Shown here in pieces: positions 1-8,813 of a stretch of DNA of 64,000 nucleotides. The translations under genes and the position numbers were made by a program. The stretch is from Senegalimassilia anaerobia JC110. Its GTDB lineage: Bacteria; Actinomycetota; Coriobacteriia; Coriobacteriales; Eggerthellaceae. The stretch covers positions 560,987 through 624,986 of the forward strand of contig NZ_HE611015.1 of assembly GCF_000236865.1 (NCBI RefSeq). Direction: 5' to 3'. Below the pieces are notes generated by a model. It was not told the DNA's origin. It worked only from the letters and a program-made list of their open reading frames with translations, and ran no database searches. The number at the start of each line of letters is the position of its first letter. Positions within the stretch are counted from its first letter, which is position 1.

Positions 1-63
1 CTAAGCTGCACGCCTATGCCGGCGCGCGAAAAATGTTTCCCTTGGATAATACTACGAACAACA

Positions 64-93
64 GCGGGACGCCACCCAAAGGCGGCGTCCCGC
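64..93 (-). terminator. Hairpin downstream of feoB
   Basis: A perfect 10-bp stem (GCGGGACGCC at 64-73 with its complement at 84-93) and a 10-nt loop lie 80 bp past the feoB stop. On the minus strand it is followed by GTTGTTCG, a weak U-rich tract. It probably ends the feo transcript, although the tail is poor for an intrinsic terminator. Confidence 0.55.
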
Positions 94-172
94 TTAAAGC
101 AGCTCACGTCTTCGCAAAACCGTCATCGATGGTTTTCTGGCCCGATACCGGTCTTGCAAGATGGGCGCGGCG

Positions 173-2767
173 CTACTTCTCCTGCTTCTCCTCACGCTTG
201 GGCATGGGGCGGAAAATCTGGAACAGCATGGCGGCTGCGATGACGATGGCCACCACGGTGAACACGTTGAACTCGACCTCGCCGGTCGCAAGGCCGACGA
301 ACTGGTAGAGCATGGTGCCCACGCACCAGGCGAAACCGCACAGGTAGCCGATGGTGATCCAGAACCACTTCGGGGAGTTCTGCTGCTGGCGGATGGTGCC
401 CATGGCGGCGAAGCACGGAGCGCACAGCAGGTTGAACGCGCAGAAGGCGACCACGGCAGCGGTGGAGCCGCCGAGCATCTGCAGGAAGCCGAACCACAGC
501 TGCGGGTCAGCCTCGCCGTAATCGGCCAGCTGCGTGATGATGCCCACGGTTGCCACGACGTTCTCCTTGGCCACCAAGCCGGTGACGGCGGTCGCCGTAG
601 CCTGCCAGTTGTCAAAGCCCAGCGGAGCGAAGATCCAGGCAAGCAGGTTGCCCAAGCCGGCCATGAGGCTGTGCTCCATGTAGTCGGGGGCATCGGGGTC
701 GAGCAGGCCGAAGCCCTCGCCCGCATCGCCGAAGTTCATGAGGAACCAGATGACGATGGTGGACAGGAAGATGATGGTACCTGCCTTGATGATGTAGCCC
801 TTCACGCGCTCCCACATGGACAGCAGGATGGACTTCACCGTAGGCATATGGTACTCGGGCAGCTCCATGACGAACGGGGTTGCCTCGCCGGCGAACAGCT
901 TGGTCTTCTTCAGCATGATACCGGACAGGATGATGGCGATGACGCCCAGGAAGTAGAACATGGGGGCCACGTACCACGTTGCAGACGAATCACCGGACGC
1001 CAGAGCGCCGAACACGAGCGCGATGATGGGCATCTTCGCGCCGCACGGGATCATCGTGGTGGTCATGATGGTCATGCGACGGTCCATCTCGTTCTCGATA
1101 GTCTTGGTGGACATGACGGCGGGCACGCCGCAGCCGGAAGCGATGAGCATCGGGATGAACGATTTACCGGACAGGCCGAACTTGCGGAAGATGCGGTCCA
1201 TGATGAACGCGACGCGGGACATGTAGCCGCACAGCTCCAAGATGCCCAGCAGCAGGAACAGGATGACCATCTGCGGGATGAAGCCGATGACGGCGCCGAC
1301 GCCGGAGACGATGCCGTCATTGACGAGGGACTGCAGCCACGGCGCGACGTCTGCCGCTTCCATGGCATCGGCGATGATGGCGCCAAGACCCGGGATCCAC
1401 AGGCCCCACGTGCCGTCGGACGGATCGGGCTCCTCGACCTCAAGCGCCTTCTGGTAATCGGCGAACGTGATGGACTGCTCCTCCACGTTGCCATCCTCGT
1501 CCTCAACCTCCATGGTGGCCACGGCGTGCGAGGCTTGCGCCTGCTCGTCGAAGTCGGCGACGATGGCCTGCGCCTCCTCATATTCAGCCATGGCATCCTC
1601 ATATTCGGCCACGGCGTCCGCATCGGCGTCGTCTTCAGGCGCCTCAGGCTCCTCGGCGGCTAAGGCGTCGAGCACTTCCTGCGATGCATCGGAAGGCAGC
1701 TCGGACTCCTCGTCCTCGCCCAAGATGTTCTCGACATAGGTCACAACCTGGGAATGCGCGTCCTCGTATTCCTCGGTGGCCTCGTCGAACGCGGCGTTGC
1801 CGGTGTAGAGCCAGCCGTCGCCGGAGATGCCGTCGTTGGCCCAGTCGGTCACCACGCCACCGCCGACGGAGACCGCCAGCCAGTACACGAAGAACATGAT
1901 GACGATGAAGATGGGCAGGCCAAGCCAGCGGTTGGTGACCACGCGGTCGATCTTCTGCGAGGTGGTCAGGCCCGTGCGCGTGCGCTTGACGGTCTTGCCC
2001 ATAACGTGGCTGATGGCGTCGTAACGCTCGGCGGTGATGATGGATTCAGCATCGTCGTCGAGCTTGTCCTCGATGGAGGTGCGGATGGCTGAGATGGCGT
2101 CCAAGTCGGCCTGGGACAGCTTGAGGTCGGCGATGGTCTTGTCCTCGGCCTCGAACAGCTTGATAGCGTACCAACGAGCCGCGTTGGGGGACACCTTATC
2201 GCCGAGCACGCCCTCGATCTTGACGAGCGCCTCCTCGACGGCAGCGTCGAACTTCATCTGCGACGCGGGGGCTTTCTCGGCCCGAGCGGCATCGATGGCG
2301 GCCTTGACGACGTCCTCCATGCCGCGGCCCTTCAGCGCCGAGGTGGGGACGATGGGGCAGCCCAGCTCGCGGGACAGGCCGTCGACGTCAATCTTGTCGC
2401 CGTTCTTCTCCACCAGGTCCATCATGTTCAGCGCGATCACGACCGGGATACCCAGGTTCAGGATCTGGCTGGTCAGATACAGGTTACGCTCAAGGTTGGT
2501 GGCGTCGACCAAGTTGATGACGGCGTCGGGGCCGCCTTCGAGCAGATAATCGCGCGCCACGATCTCCTCGGGCGAATACGGGGACAGCGAGTAGATGCCC
2601 GGCAAGTCCGTGATGGTCACGTCCTTGTCGCGCGTGTACTTGCCCTCCTTCTTCTCGACGGTCACGCCCGGCCAGTTGCCAACGTACTGGTTGGCGCCCG
2701 TCAGGTCGTTGAACATCGTCGTCTTGCCGCAGTTCGGGTTGCCGGCAAGGGCAATGCAGATTCCCAT
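173..2767 (-). CDS. feoB: Ferrous iron transporter FeoB
   Basis: FeoB is the inner-membrane Fe(II) permease with an N-terminal cytoplasmic G domain. The 864-residue product shows G1 GNPNCGKTT (9-17), G3 DLPG (54-57), G4 NMMD (114-117) and G5 SALKG (143-147). The polytopic core follows, with the conserved stretch around 486-560 (GYMSRVAFIMDR, then a GCGVPA gate region). The first membrane helix is at about 281-300. Between it and the next conserved segment lies a strongly acidic insert, about 325-455, rich in Glu and Asp, which is not typical of FeoB. It would face outside the cell by standard FeoB topology. It is the last gene of the feoA-feoA-feoB cluster and follows a candidate iron-regulator box. 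Confidence 0.97.
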   Translation of the reverse strand: MGICIALAGNPNCGKTTMFNDLTGANQYVGNWPGVTVEKKEGKYTRDKDVTITDLPGIYSLSPYSPEEIVARDYLLEGGPDAVINLVDATNLERNLYLTSQILNLGIPVVIALNMMDLVEKNGDKIDVDGLSRELGCPIVPTSALKGRGMEDVVKAAIDAARAEKAPASQMKFDAAVEEALVKIEGVLGDKVSPNAARWYAIKLFEAEDKTIADLKLSQADLDAISAIRTSIEDKLDDDAESIITAERYDAISHVMGKTVKRTRTGLTTSQKIDRVVTNRWLGLPIFIVIMFFVYWLAVSVGGGVVTDWANDGISGDGWLYTGNAAFDEATEEYEDAHSQVVTYVENILGEDEESELPSDASQEVLDALAAEEPEAPEDDADADAVAEYEDAMAEYEEAQAIVADFDEQAQASHAVATMEVEDEDGNVEEQSITFADYQKALEVEEPDPSDGTWGLWIPGLGAIIADAMEAADVAPWLQSLVNDGIVSGVGAVIGFIPQMVILFLLLGILELCGYMSRVAFIMDRIFRKFGLSGKSFIPMLIASGCGVPAVMSTKTIENEMDRRMTIMTTTMIPCGAKMPIIALVFGALASGDSSATWYVAPMFYFLGVIAIILSGIMLKKTKLFAGEATPFVMELPEYHMPTVKSILLSMWERVKGYIIKAGTIIFLSTIVIWFLMNFGDAGEGFGLLDPDAPDYMEHSLMAGLGNLLAWIFAPLGFDNWQATATAVTGLVAKENVVATVGIITQLADYGEADPQLWFGFLQMLGGSTAAVVAFCAFNLLCAPCFAAMGTIRQQQNSPKWFWITIGYLCGFAWCVGTMLYQFVGLATGEVEFNVFTVVAIVIAAAMLFQIFRPMPKREEKQEK

Positions 2768-2853
2768 GATCTACCTTTCTTGCGAATCGATTCGGCTTCT
2801 TGCGCTGTTCTGGGTTTCGATGTTTCACATCGTCCCAGCTCAGAAGTCATTTT

Positions 2854-2874
2854 GAGTTAGGTTACGGTAACTCG
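2854..2874 (-). promoter_or_regulatory. Candidate DtxR/IdeR-like iron box before feoB
   Basis: The 182-bp gap between feoA and feoB contains TTAGGTTACGGTAACTCG (2857-2874). It holds the palindrome GTTAC-G-GTAAC (2861-2871) and an outer repeat GAGTTA (2854-2859) / TAACTC (2868-2873). The first eight bases equal the left half of the known IdeR/DtxR consensus, TTAGGTTA. A metal-dependent repressor site giving feoB its own iron control is plausible. The right half matches poorly, so this is a candidate only. Confidence 0.4.
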
Positions 2875-2949
2875 TTCCGGTAAAAAACGGCGCACTCGCG
2901 CCACTGCCCGTCGACGGTCGATGCGCCGGCTGTTACGCCGGCGTACATG

Positions 2950-3186
2950 CTAGTCGACGAGGATGCACTCCGCCTCGCTTTTGCGCAGCGACAGCTCGTA
3001 ACCGCGAACCGTCACCTCAATGGGATCTCCAAGCGGCGCCACCTTACGCACGTACACCCCGACGCCTTTCGTGATGCCCATGTCCATGATGTGACGCTTG
3101 AGCGCGCCCTCTCCGCTAAGGCGGCGCACCGTAGCAGATTCGCCGACCTGCACATCGCGCAGCGTTTTGCCCTGAATCTCGGCCAT
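2950..3186 (-). CDS. feoA: FeoA domain protein (proximal copy)
   Basis: A 78-residue SH3-like FeoA protein, the usual size for this cytosolic FeoB partner. The typical FeoA core is visible: a Leu-rich start, GEGALKRHIMDMGITKG in the middle (25-41), and a C-terminal half DPIEVTVRGYELSLRKSEA. It lies 182 bp upstream of feoB and 130 bp downstream of a second feoA on the same strand. FeoA is thought to bind FeoB and modulate its GTPase or assembly. The gap to feoB is longer than expected for tight coupling and holds a possible regulatory site. Confidence 0.9.
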   Translation of the reverse strand: MAEIQGKTLRDVQVGESATVRRLSGEGALKRHIMDMGITKGVGVYVRKVAPLGDPIEVTVRGYELSLRKSEAECILVD

Positions 3187-3316
3187 CTAGCCCTATCCTC
3201 GCTTTCTTATGCTTCTCTCCATGCCCTTATACTGGCGGCTGCAGCGCAGCCGCACGAACGGCCGCAGCGTTTTCCCGCTGCGGCCGGATTCGCCTACTGC
3301 GGCGGAGGATCGGCCG

Positions 3317-3607
3317 CTATGCCGTTGCCGCGGAGGTGATGATATGGGACGCCGCTTGACGGCCGATGGCCACCTGCGCGCCTTTGACGGAGACGATCAG
3401 GTCTCCCGCCACGCCCGACACCACCTTGACCTCCGCTCCTTCCACGAAGCCGAGATTCTCAAGATGATGCTGCAAGTCGCCCCTCCCACGCACTTTGACG
3501 ACATGCGCGGACTCACCCTCTTTCAGGAAGGAAAGCGGCATCTGCTGGACGGACACGCTAGAAGCTCGCGCAGCCTTCACCGCAGCGCTCGTCATCGCAG
3601 TCTCCAT
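3317..3607 (-). CDS. feoA: FeoA domain protein (distal copy)
   Basis: A second FeoA-like protein of 96 residues, first in the feo cluster. The FeoA core covers about 21-90 (LKEGESAHVVKV, then the helix with LENLGFVEGAEV and the C-terminal IVSVKGAQVAIGRQAA). Residues 1-20 are a non-conserved extension. A GGGAG SD sits before the ATG at 3607, and an internal ATG at codon 5 is an alternative. Two FeoA paralogues with one FeoB recur in Gram-positive and actinobacterial feo clusters. Whether the two work together on FeoB cannot be read from sequence. Confidence 0.88.
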   Translation of the reverse strand: METAMTSAAVKAARASSVSVQQMPLSFLKEGESAHVVKVRGRGDLQHHLENLGFVEGAEVKVVSGVAGDLIVSVKGAQVAIGRQAASHIITSAATA

Positions 3608-4050
3608 GATGTTCTCCCTTCATTTGTTAGACGCATACAACAGAAAGATGTTACATCAAATTGACTTTGCATGGAAGCCTTGGGCAACTTTTTGTACGCT
3701 ACGGGTAATTTTTCAAAGTTTCACCACATTTACTCCGGAACGAGCAAAGCGCGGCTGAAGATGCCAGACGAGCGGACATGAAAAGCGTTCCGACTGCAAA
3801 CTTGCTCTCCGCCACCCTTCCTACCCGCCTCCGTCGAAACTGCTCGCAAGTATTTCCCGCACTAAAAGAGGGCGAGCCCTCTGCAGCTAGGCGGCACGAG
3901 TCCCGACATCGATCTCATTTGCCGAAAACGTCATTCGCCACCGTTTGTCTGAAGAACGGGAAATTCATCTTCCATCTGTACTTTCGCAGGAATATTATGC
4001 GTACCGTGAATAATCCCCCTTTTCGCAATGCCGAAGGAGGCGCCAAGCCC
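3608..4050. other. Intergenic region between feoA and thrC
   Basis: A 443-bp divergent gap. The open frame running into thrC from 3778 encodes a basic, low-complexity N-terminus and looks non-coding. A 7-bp inverted repeat, AGAGGGC/GCCCTCT, spans 3867-3882. A TATTAT hexamer at 3993-3998 could be the thrC -10 element, but no convincing -35 is seen. No T-box signature (GGTGG-type antiterminator bulge) and no tRNA were found. The feoA promoter could not be assigned. Confidence 0.5.
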
Positions 4051-5607
4051 ATGCAAGAGAATCGCTATATCGATACGCGCGGATGCGTCGACCAACCCGT
4101 CGAGTTCACCGAAGCCGTTATCAACGGCCTGGCAGATGGCGGCGGACTGTACGTTCCGCAGCATATCCCCGAGCTTACGCTCGACGAGATCTGCGAGCTG
4201 GCTCAGCTGCCCTATGCGCAGCGCGCAGCGCGCATCTACAAGGCCTTCGGCGTCGATCTTCCCGCCCAGGTGATCGACGAGCTGATGGCCCAGGCCTATG
4301 GCGACAACTTCGATGACGAGCGCATCTGCCCCATCACCTCCCTTGATGCCGACACCCACGTCCTCGAGCTGTGGCACGGCCCCACCAGCGCCTTCAAGGA
4401 CATGGCGCTGCAGTGCCTGCCGCGCTTCTTCAGCGCATCGGCAGCCCAGCTGCGCGAGCAGGGCAAGCTCGACCACGACTTCCTTATCCTGGTGGCAACG
4501 TCGGGAGACACCGGCAAGGCCGCCCTCGAAGGCTTCCGCGACCTGCCCCATGTCTCCATCTCGGTCATGTATCCCGACGGCGGGGTGAGCGACATCCAGT
4601 ACCGCCAGATGGCCACGCAGCGCGGATCGAACGTCAACGTGTGGGGCGTGCGCGGCAACTTCGACGATTGCCAAACGGGCGCTAAGAACGTGTTCGGCGA
4701 CGCGGCCTTCGCCGAGAAGCTGCTCTCCGAGCACGGCGTCTCGCTCTCTAGCGCGAATTCCATCAACTGGGGCCGCCTGCTGCCGCAGGTGGTGTACTAC
4801 GTGTCCGCATACTCGCAGCTGGTCGCCGACGGCAAGCTCGCAGCCGGCGCGCCGCTTGATGTCTGCGTGCCTACCGGCAACTTCGGCAACATCCTTGCCG
4901 CGTACTACGCCAAGCGCATGGGAGTGCCCATCGACATGCTGTACTGCGCCAGCAACGAGAACCGCGTGCTCACCGATTTCATCAACACCGGCACCTACGA
5001 CGTGTCCGACCGCCCGTTCGTGCTGACCCCCTCCCCTTCCATGGACATCCTGGTCAGCTCCAACCTGGAGCGCCAGCTGTTCGAGCTGACGGGCCGCAAC
5101 CCCGAAGCGATCGCCGGCTGGATGGCAGACTTGAAGCAGCAGCGCTGCTTCCGCGTGGACGAGGACACGTTCAAGGCCGTTCGCAAGCACTTCGCCGCCG
5201 ATAGCGTGGACAACGCCGAGTGCCTGCGCACCATCAAGGAGGTGCTCGACAAGCACGACTACCTGCTCGACCCGCATACCGCCGTGGCATACCGCGCCGC
5301 ACAGAACCTGCGCGGCGAAAACCCCGTGCTCATCGCCAGCACCGCCCACTGGGCCAAGTTCGGCAACAACGTGTACCGCGCCTTGCACGATATGCAGCCC
5401 GGCCAGCCCCTGCCGGAAAACGTTGCCGCACTTTCCGGCTGCGGCCTCAACGACCTGGTCGCCGACGAATCGGGCCACCACGACGTGCCGCGCGGCCTGG
5501 CGGAACTCGACGGTCTGCCCATCAAGTTCACCGAAGTCATCGACGGCACCACCGAGGACATCGAGAGCGCGACGGAGCGGTTTCTCGCTGCCTTGGACAA
5601 CGAATAG
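4051..5607 (+). CDS. thrC: Threonine synthase
   Basis: PLP enzyme converting O-phosphohomoserine to threonine, 518 residues, the size of the long fungal/E. coli-like class. Visible motifs are the Schiff-base lysine region HGPTSAFKDMAL (about 107-118), the phosphate/PLP loop ATSGDTGKAAL and the C-terminal PTGNFGNILAAYYAKRMG segment. The ATG at 4051 is chosen because AAGGAGG (4034-4040) precedes it by 10 nt. In-frame ATGs further upstream (3997, 3778) give a non-conserved extension and overlap a possible -10. It is followed after 31 bp by a ModE-like regulator gene, probably cotranscribed. Confidence 0.96.
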   Translation: MQENRYIDTRGCVDQPVEFTEAVINGLADGGGLYVPQHIPELTLDEICELAQLPYAQRAARIYKAFGVDLPAQVIDELMAQAYGDNFDDERICPITSLDADTHVLELWHGPTSAFKDMALQCLPRFFSASAAQLREQGKLDHDFLILVATSGDTGKAALEGFRDLPHVSISVMYPDGGVSDIQYRQMATQRGSNVNVWGVRGNFDDCQTGAKNVFGDAAFAEKLLSEHGVSLSSANSINWGRLLPQVVYYVSAYSQLVADGKLAAGAPLDVCVPTGNFGNILAAYYAKRMGVPIDMLYCASNENRVLTDFINTGTYDVSDRPFVLTPSPSMDILVSSNLERQLFELTGRNPEAIAGWMADLKQQRCFRVDEDTFKAVRKHFAADSVDNAECLRTIKEVLDKHDYLLDPHTAVAYRAAQNLRGENPVLIASTAHWAKFGNNVYRALHDMQPGQPLPENVAALSGCGLNDLVADESGHHDVPRGLAELDGLPIKFTEVIDGTTEDIESATERFLAALDNE

Positions 5608-5638
5608 CAGCACACGAGGGGGAACCGAAGGACCATTC

Positions 5639-5989
5639 ATGAGCAAACTATCCAAGCTTAAACCGATCGTCAGGCTTTCCGTGGTCAATCCCAACACGGA
5701 TAGCAACTCGGTGTTCGGCCGCGGCATCGCCAGCCTGTGCATCGGCGTGCGAGACACCGGCTCCTTAAACGCCGCAGCCAAGAGCATGGGCATGGCATAT
5801 AGCAAGGCATGGCGCATCATCAAAGACACGGAAGCAGCCCTTGACGTGCAGCTTCTTTACCGCGATGGCGCCCATGGAAGCCGACTGACCGAAGACTGCG
5901 AGCAGATCCTTGCCGCCTACCAGGCCATCGAGGAGCAGCTTCAAGCGCAAGCCGAGGACAGCTTCGAGAAGCAGGTTGATGGCCAGTAG
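5639..5989 (+). CDS. ModE-like winged-helix regulator
   Basis: A 116-residue protein matching the N-terminal DNA-binding domain of ModE/LysR-type winged helices: VFGRGIASLCIGVRDTGSLNAAAKSMGMAYSKAWRIIK, then the wing GAHGSRLTEDC. It lacks the C-terminal TOBE (molybdate-binding) domains of full-length ModE, so ligand sensing, if any, is unknown. Such short ModE-type proteins are common in Eggerthella relatives and often sit near molybdoenzyme genes, but none is nearby here. The ATG at 5639 follows GAAGGA. Linkage to thrC is by proximity only. Confidence 0.85.
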   Translation: MSKLSKLKPIVRLSVVNPNTDSNSVFGRGIASLCIGVRDTGSLNAAAKSMGMAYSKAWRIIKDTEAALDVQLLYRDGAHGSRLTEDCEQILAAYQAIEEQLQAQAEDSFEKQVDGQ

Positions 5990-6130
5990 CCGATAGCCGC
6001 TCGCCCTACGCATCACCTCGAGGTTTTTCAACGATAACGTGCGGGGAAAGCAAATCGGCCTTATCTCGCATTTTGCGGTGCGGCGCTACCGCGCATCTTG
6101 TCATGCGCCCCAGCGCGCACCGCACCCCAG

Positions 6131-6159
6131 ATCGAGCCGCCAACCGATGGCGGCTCGAT
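6131..6159. terminator. Bidirectional hairpin between convergent genes
   Basis: A perfect 11-bp stem, ATCGAGCCGCC (6131-6141) / GGCGGCTCGAT (6149-6159), with a 7-nt loop. It lies between the plus-strand ModE-like gene and the stop of the minus-strand gene ending at 6173. It probably terminates one or both transcripts. Only short T runs flank it. Confidence 0.6.
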
Positions 6160-6172
6160 TCGTATTCCACGC

Positions 6173-8773
6173 CTACGAAACCCAAATGCCCTCGTATCTC
6201 GGCAAGGCCCATCCGAGATATGCCGTCATAGAGCACGTCACCTTCAGCTTCGGCGCCGGCGGCTGGGATGCAGAAGCATCGGCATATGCGCCGATAACGC
6301 CGATCGCCTCCCTTGCACGCCCCTCGGCCTCGTACCATACGCTGGGACGCCGCGAAAACGACAGCACCTCCCCGTAGGCCACCTTTTGCACAGGCGGCAG
6401 CATGGATTCGCCGTCCACCTCGGCTTCAAGCTGCTTATCGGCGAAGCACCGCCGCTCAGAGAACAATTGCCGCGCCATATCCGTCAATGCATAGCGGACC
6501 TCGGCGATATTGCGTCCGAACAGGTCCAACGTCGCCCCCTGCACCACCGTCCCATCCGCGAACGGAACGGTGCACGCGGCATCGGCGAACCACCCTTCAA
6601 CCTTCTCGCACCCGGGCTTCAACGCGGCGGTGCGCGCATCGGGGGCGACGCAGTACGAGGACGACTCGTCGACGCGTTCGGACCAGCAAGGCTCTCGTTC
6701 GCCATCCACGAAATAACGCACCGTGGTGAAGGGGTTCACTACTCGCAAAGGCTTTGAAACGGCACACCCAAGATACGCGGCGTCCAGGTACGCGGTAGTC
6801 GCGCGCACGATGCACGCCAGCCGCTTTCCCGCCAAATGCTCGCCGATCTGAAGCGTCCGCCCCGTCTCCTCAAGAAGCCCCGCTGGCACGATTCGGGCGC
6901 TTACGCCATGAAGCGGCATCCCGCCACAGGAAGCCTCCTGCCCATCTTGGACCCACTCGGACCAGCTCCCATCCTTCCCGCACACACGATAGCGCACATG
7001 AAAGCGCGATGCGGCATCCCCGCCGAGCTTTATGCTGAGACCCTGCGCCTCGGCTCCCTCTTGCGAGGCATCGCGCCACGCTCCGGACGAGACGATTCGT
7101 GCGACAAGCCCCAGCCCGCTTCCTTCGGCCGATAGGTTCAAAGCACGCAAAGCCCCGGCACGCCCGCGCGTTCCCACCACGTTCGCCGCCGGTTGCGCAT
7201 CAAGCCGCAGGCGCCCGCCGCCAAACGACACGCATGCACGGCCCGTGACCTCGGGAATCTCGGAGACAGCTTCTCCCTGACCGTCATCGGCAAACCACAG
7301 GTATTCGTATCGAATGCCCTTCGCATCGGCCGATGCGCCTCCGGGCCTGAACGCGGTCCGGGGGTCGGGAACGCCAAGCGAAACGCCCACGGTAACCGTC
7401 GAGCCGTCTGCAGCGCCCTCAAGGTCGAACAGGCCGCCGTCCTCCGTGCCGAAACGAGCATCTTCGAGATGCCACATATGCGATTCGTTGCCCCACTCCC
7501 CATCGGCATAGCCGTTTGAATGGAACTGCACGCGCGCGCCGTTTTCCTGCGAAGCCCCCACGCGATCCAGCGCCATGCCGGAGCAATCGCTGAAAAGCCA
7601 TTGGCGCGGCCCTCGCCCATGCACCCACACCGCCTGCGCGCGATCGGCCTCCGCACGATGCTGGAGCTCCGCCGCGCTTGCGTCGAAACGCGGCCCGCCG
7701 CCAGCCTGGCCTAATGAAAGCGATCCGTCGCCGGCGCAAACGGGCACGAAGCGAAACGTCCCGGCAAGATGCTCATCTTCATGCTCCGCCGCTATCCAAT
7801 GGCGCCTCGTGGATGACGCAGCGGCGAACACGCCGCATCCCTGGCCGGTCCGAGGCCCGTCGACGCCCAACTGCAGCGACGGCACCGTTGCCGGGGAGAT
7901 AACGAGCACGCGACCGGCCCATTGCGCCTCACTCGCAATGCCCACCCGTTTCGCACGCTGCTTGACCCACTTCGTGGAAAAGCCGATAGGGGGATCGTCG
8001 GCACGCTGGTAGTACCAGTCCTTCCCATAGTAGTAATAGTTCCAAAACCACGACCTCAGCTGAAACCCATGCATCGCATCGCGGTCGGTGCGCCGGATCC
8101 ATACCGAATAATCCGATCCTGGATACCCGCGGTAATCGGTCCACACATGGTAACCGTCTCTATGGATGCCAGCTCCTGCCTCGTTGTCGATGACAACGAC
8201 CTTCGACCCCTCTTCCACGCCCCCTTTAGGCGCACCATCGACGGTATGGAACAGGATGAAACGCGTATCATCGCCCGAATCCGTATGCCATAGGTTATAC
8301 GAGGGATTCAGCTCGTTATAGCTTCCGCATGCTATCTCGAGCTTGCCTCTCATGTGGTAATACAGCTCCGTCGTGAAATCGCATGCCATGGTGATCTTAG
8401 TAGCCACCCTGATGAACTGCCGTGAGGAGATATCCCATTCAACCCAAGGCGTTTTCGCCGATACCTGCAAACCGGTGTACATATTCCCCGCCTGTTCGGC
8501 GCCTGCCCCCGCTTGCACCGAACCGACCTCGTTCCAAAACCTGCTGGCATAACGCGCACCATATCCGCGGAAGATCAAGGACCCGTCCCACCAAGGCTCA
8601 TCGGCAAACGCCATTCGGGGGTTGTACATAATCAGTCCAACAGCAACCGCCCCTAAACCGAACACGAAACCGCGGCGCGTGAACACGCGTCCATCCCCCG
8701 TCGCCGCATTACCCGATGCAGGAACGCAGCGCCGCCGACGGCGCATCGCGGTTTTACGCCTCTTCCTCACCAT
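6173..8773 (-). CDS. Large Tat-exported protein, ricin-like and InlB-B-like segments
   Basis: An 866-residue protein, last gene of the tad cluster, 40 bp after tadC. The ATG at 8773 is preferred because AAGGAGG precedes it by 9 nt. The N-terminus has many Arg, then a twin-arginine motif FTRRGFVFG (31-39), a hydrophobic stretch and an AFA cleavage site near 57. Residues about 290-440 resemble a ricin-type beta-trefoil (Q-N-G-A-R-V-Q and W-H-L patterns). Residues about 745-800 resemble a Listeria-Bacteroides InlB B-repeat (VEGWFADAACTVPFADG). No LPXTG or C-terminal helix is seen, so anchoring is unclear. Position suggests a pilus-associated adhesin or tip protein; that is inference. Confidence 0.7.
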   Translation of the reverse strand: MVRKRRKTAMRRRRRCVPASGNAATGDGRVFTRRGFVFGLGAVAVGLIMYNPRMAFADEPWWDGSLIFRGYGARYASRFWNEVGSVQAGAGAEQAGNMYTGLQVSAKTPWVEWDISSRQFIRVATKITMACDFTTELYYHMRGKLEIACGSYNELNPSYNLWHTDSGDDTRFILFHTVDGAPKGGVEEGSKVVVIDNEAGAGIHRDGYHVWTDYRGYPGSDYSVWIRRTDRDAMHGFQLRSWFWNYYYYGKDWYYQRADDPPIGFSTKWVKQRAKRVGIASEAQWAGRVLVISPATVPSLQLGVDGPRTGQGCGVFAAASSTRRHWIAAEHEDEHLAGTFRFVPVCAGDGSLSLGQAGGGPRFDASAAELQHRAEADRAQAVWVHGRGPRQWLFSDCSGMALDRVGASQENGARVQFHSNGYADGEWGNESHMWHLEDARFGTEDGGLFDLEGAADGSTVTVGVSLGVPDPRTAFRPGGASADAKGIRYEYLWFADDGQGEAVSEIPEVTGRACVSFGGGRLRLDAQPAANVVGTRGRAGALRALNLSAEGSGLGLVARIVSSGAWRDASQEGAEAQGLSIKLGGDAASRFHVRYRVCGKDGSWSEWVQDGQEASCGGMPLHGVSARIVPAGLLEETGRTLQIGEHLAGKRLACIVRATTAYLDAAYLGCAVSKPLRVVNPFTTVRYFVDGEREPCWSERVDESSSYCVAPDARTAALKPGCEKVEGWFADAACTVPFADGTVVQGATLDLFGRNIAEVRYALTDMARQLFSERRCFADKQLEAEVDGESMLPPVQKVAYGEVLSFSRRPSVWYEAEGRAREAIGVIGAYADASASQPPAPKLKVTCSMTAYLGWALPRYEGIWVS

Positions 8774-8813
8774 CGCCCCGCCCCTCCTTCCTGCGGCGCC
8801 CATCGAAACGACC

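Noticed and set aside
3778-4050. N-terminal extension of thrC by 91 codons
   Set aside because: It is basic and low-complexity, lacks an SD, and a good SD precedes the ATG at 4051.
3608-4050. T-box or threonine leader before thrC
   Set aside because: No specifier loop, antiterminator motif or Thr-rich leader peptide could be found.
3931-5829. Long open frame antisense to thrC
   Set aside because: It mirrors thrC codon structure in GC-rich DNA, shows no domain, and thrC is unambiguous.
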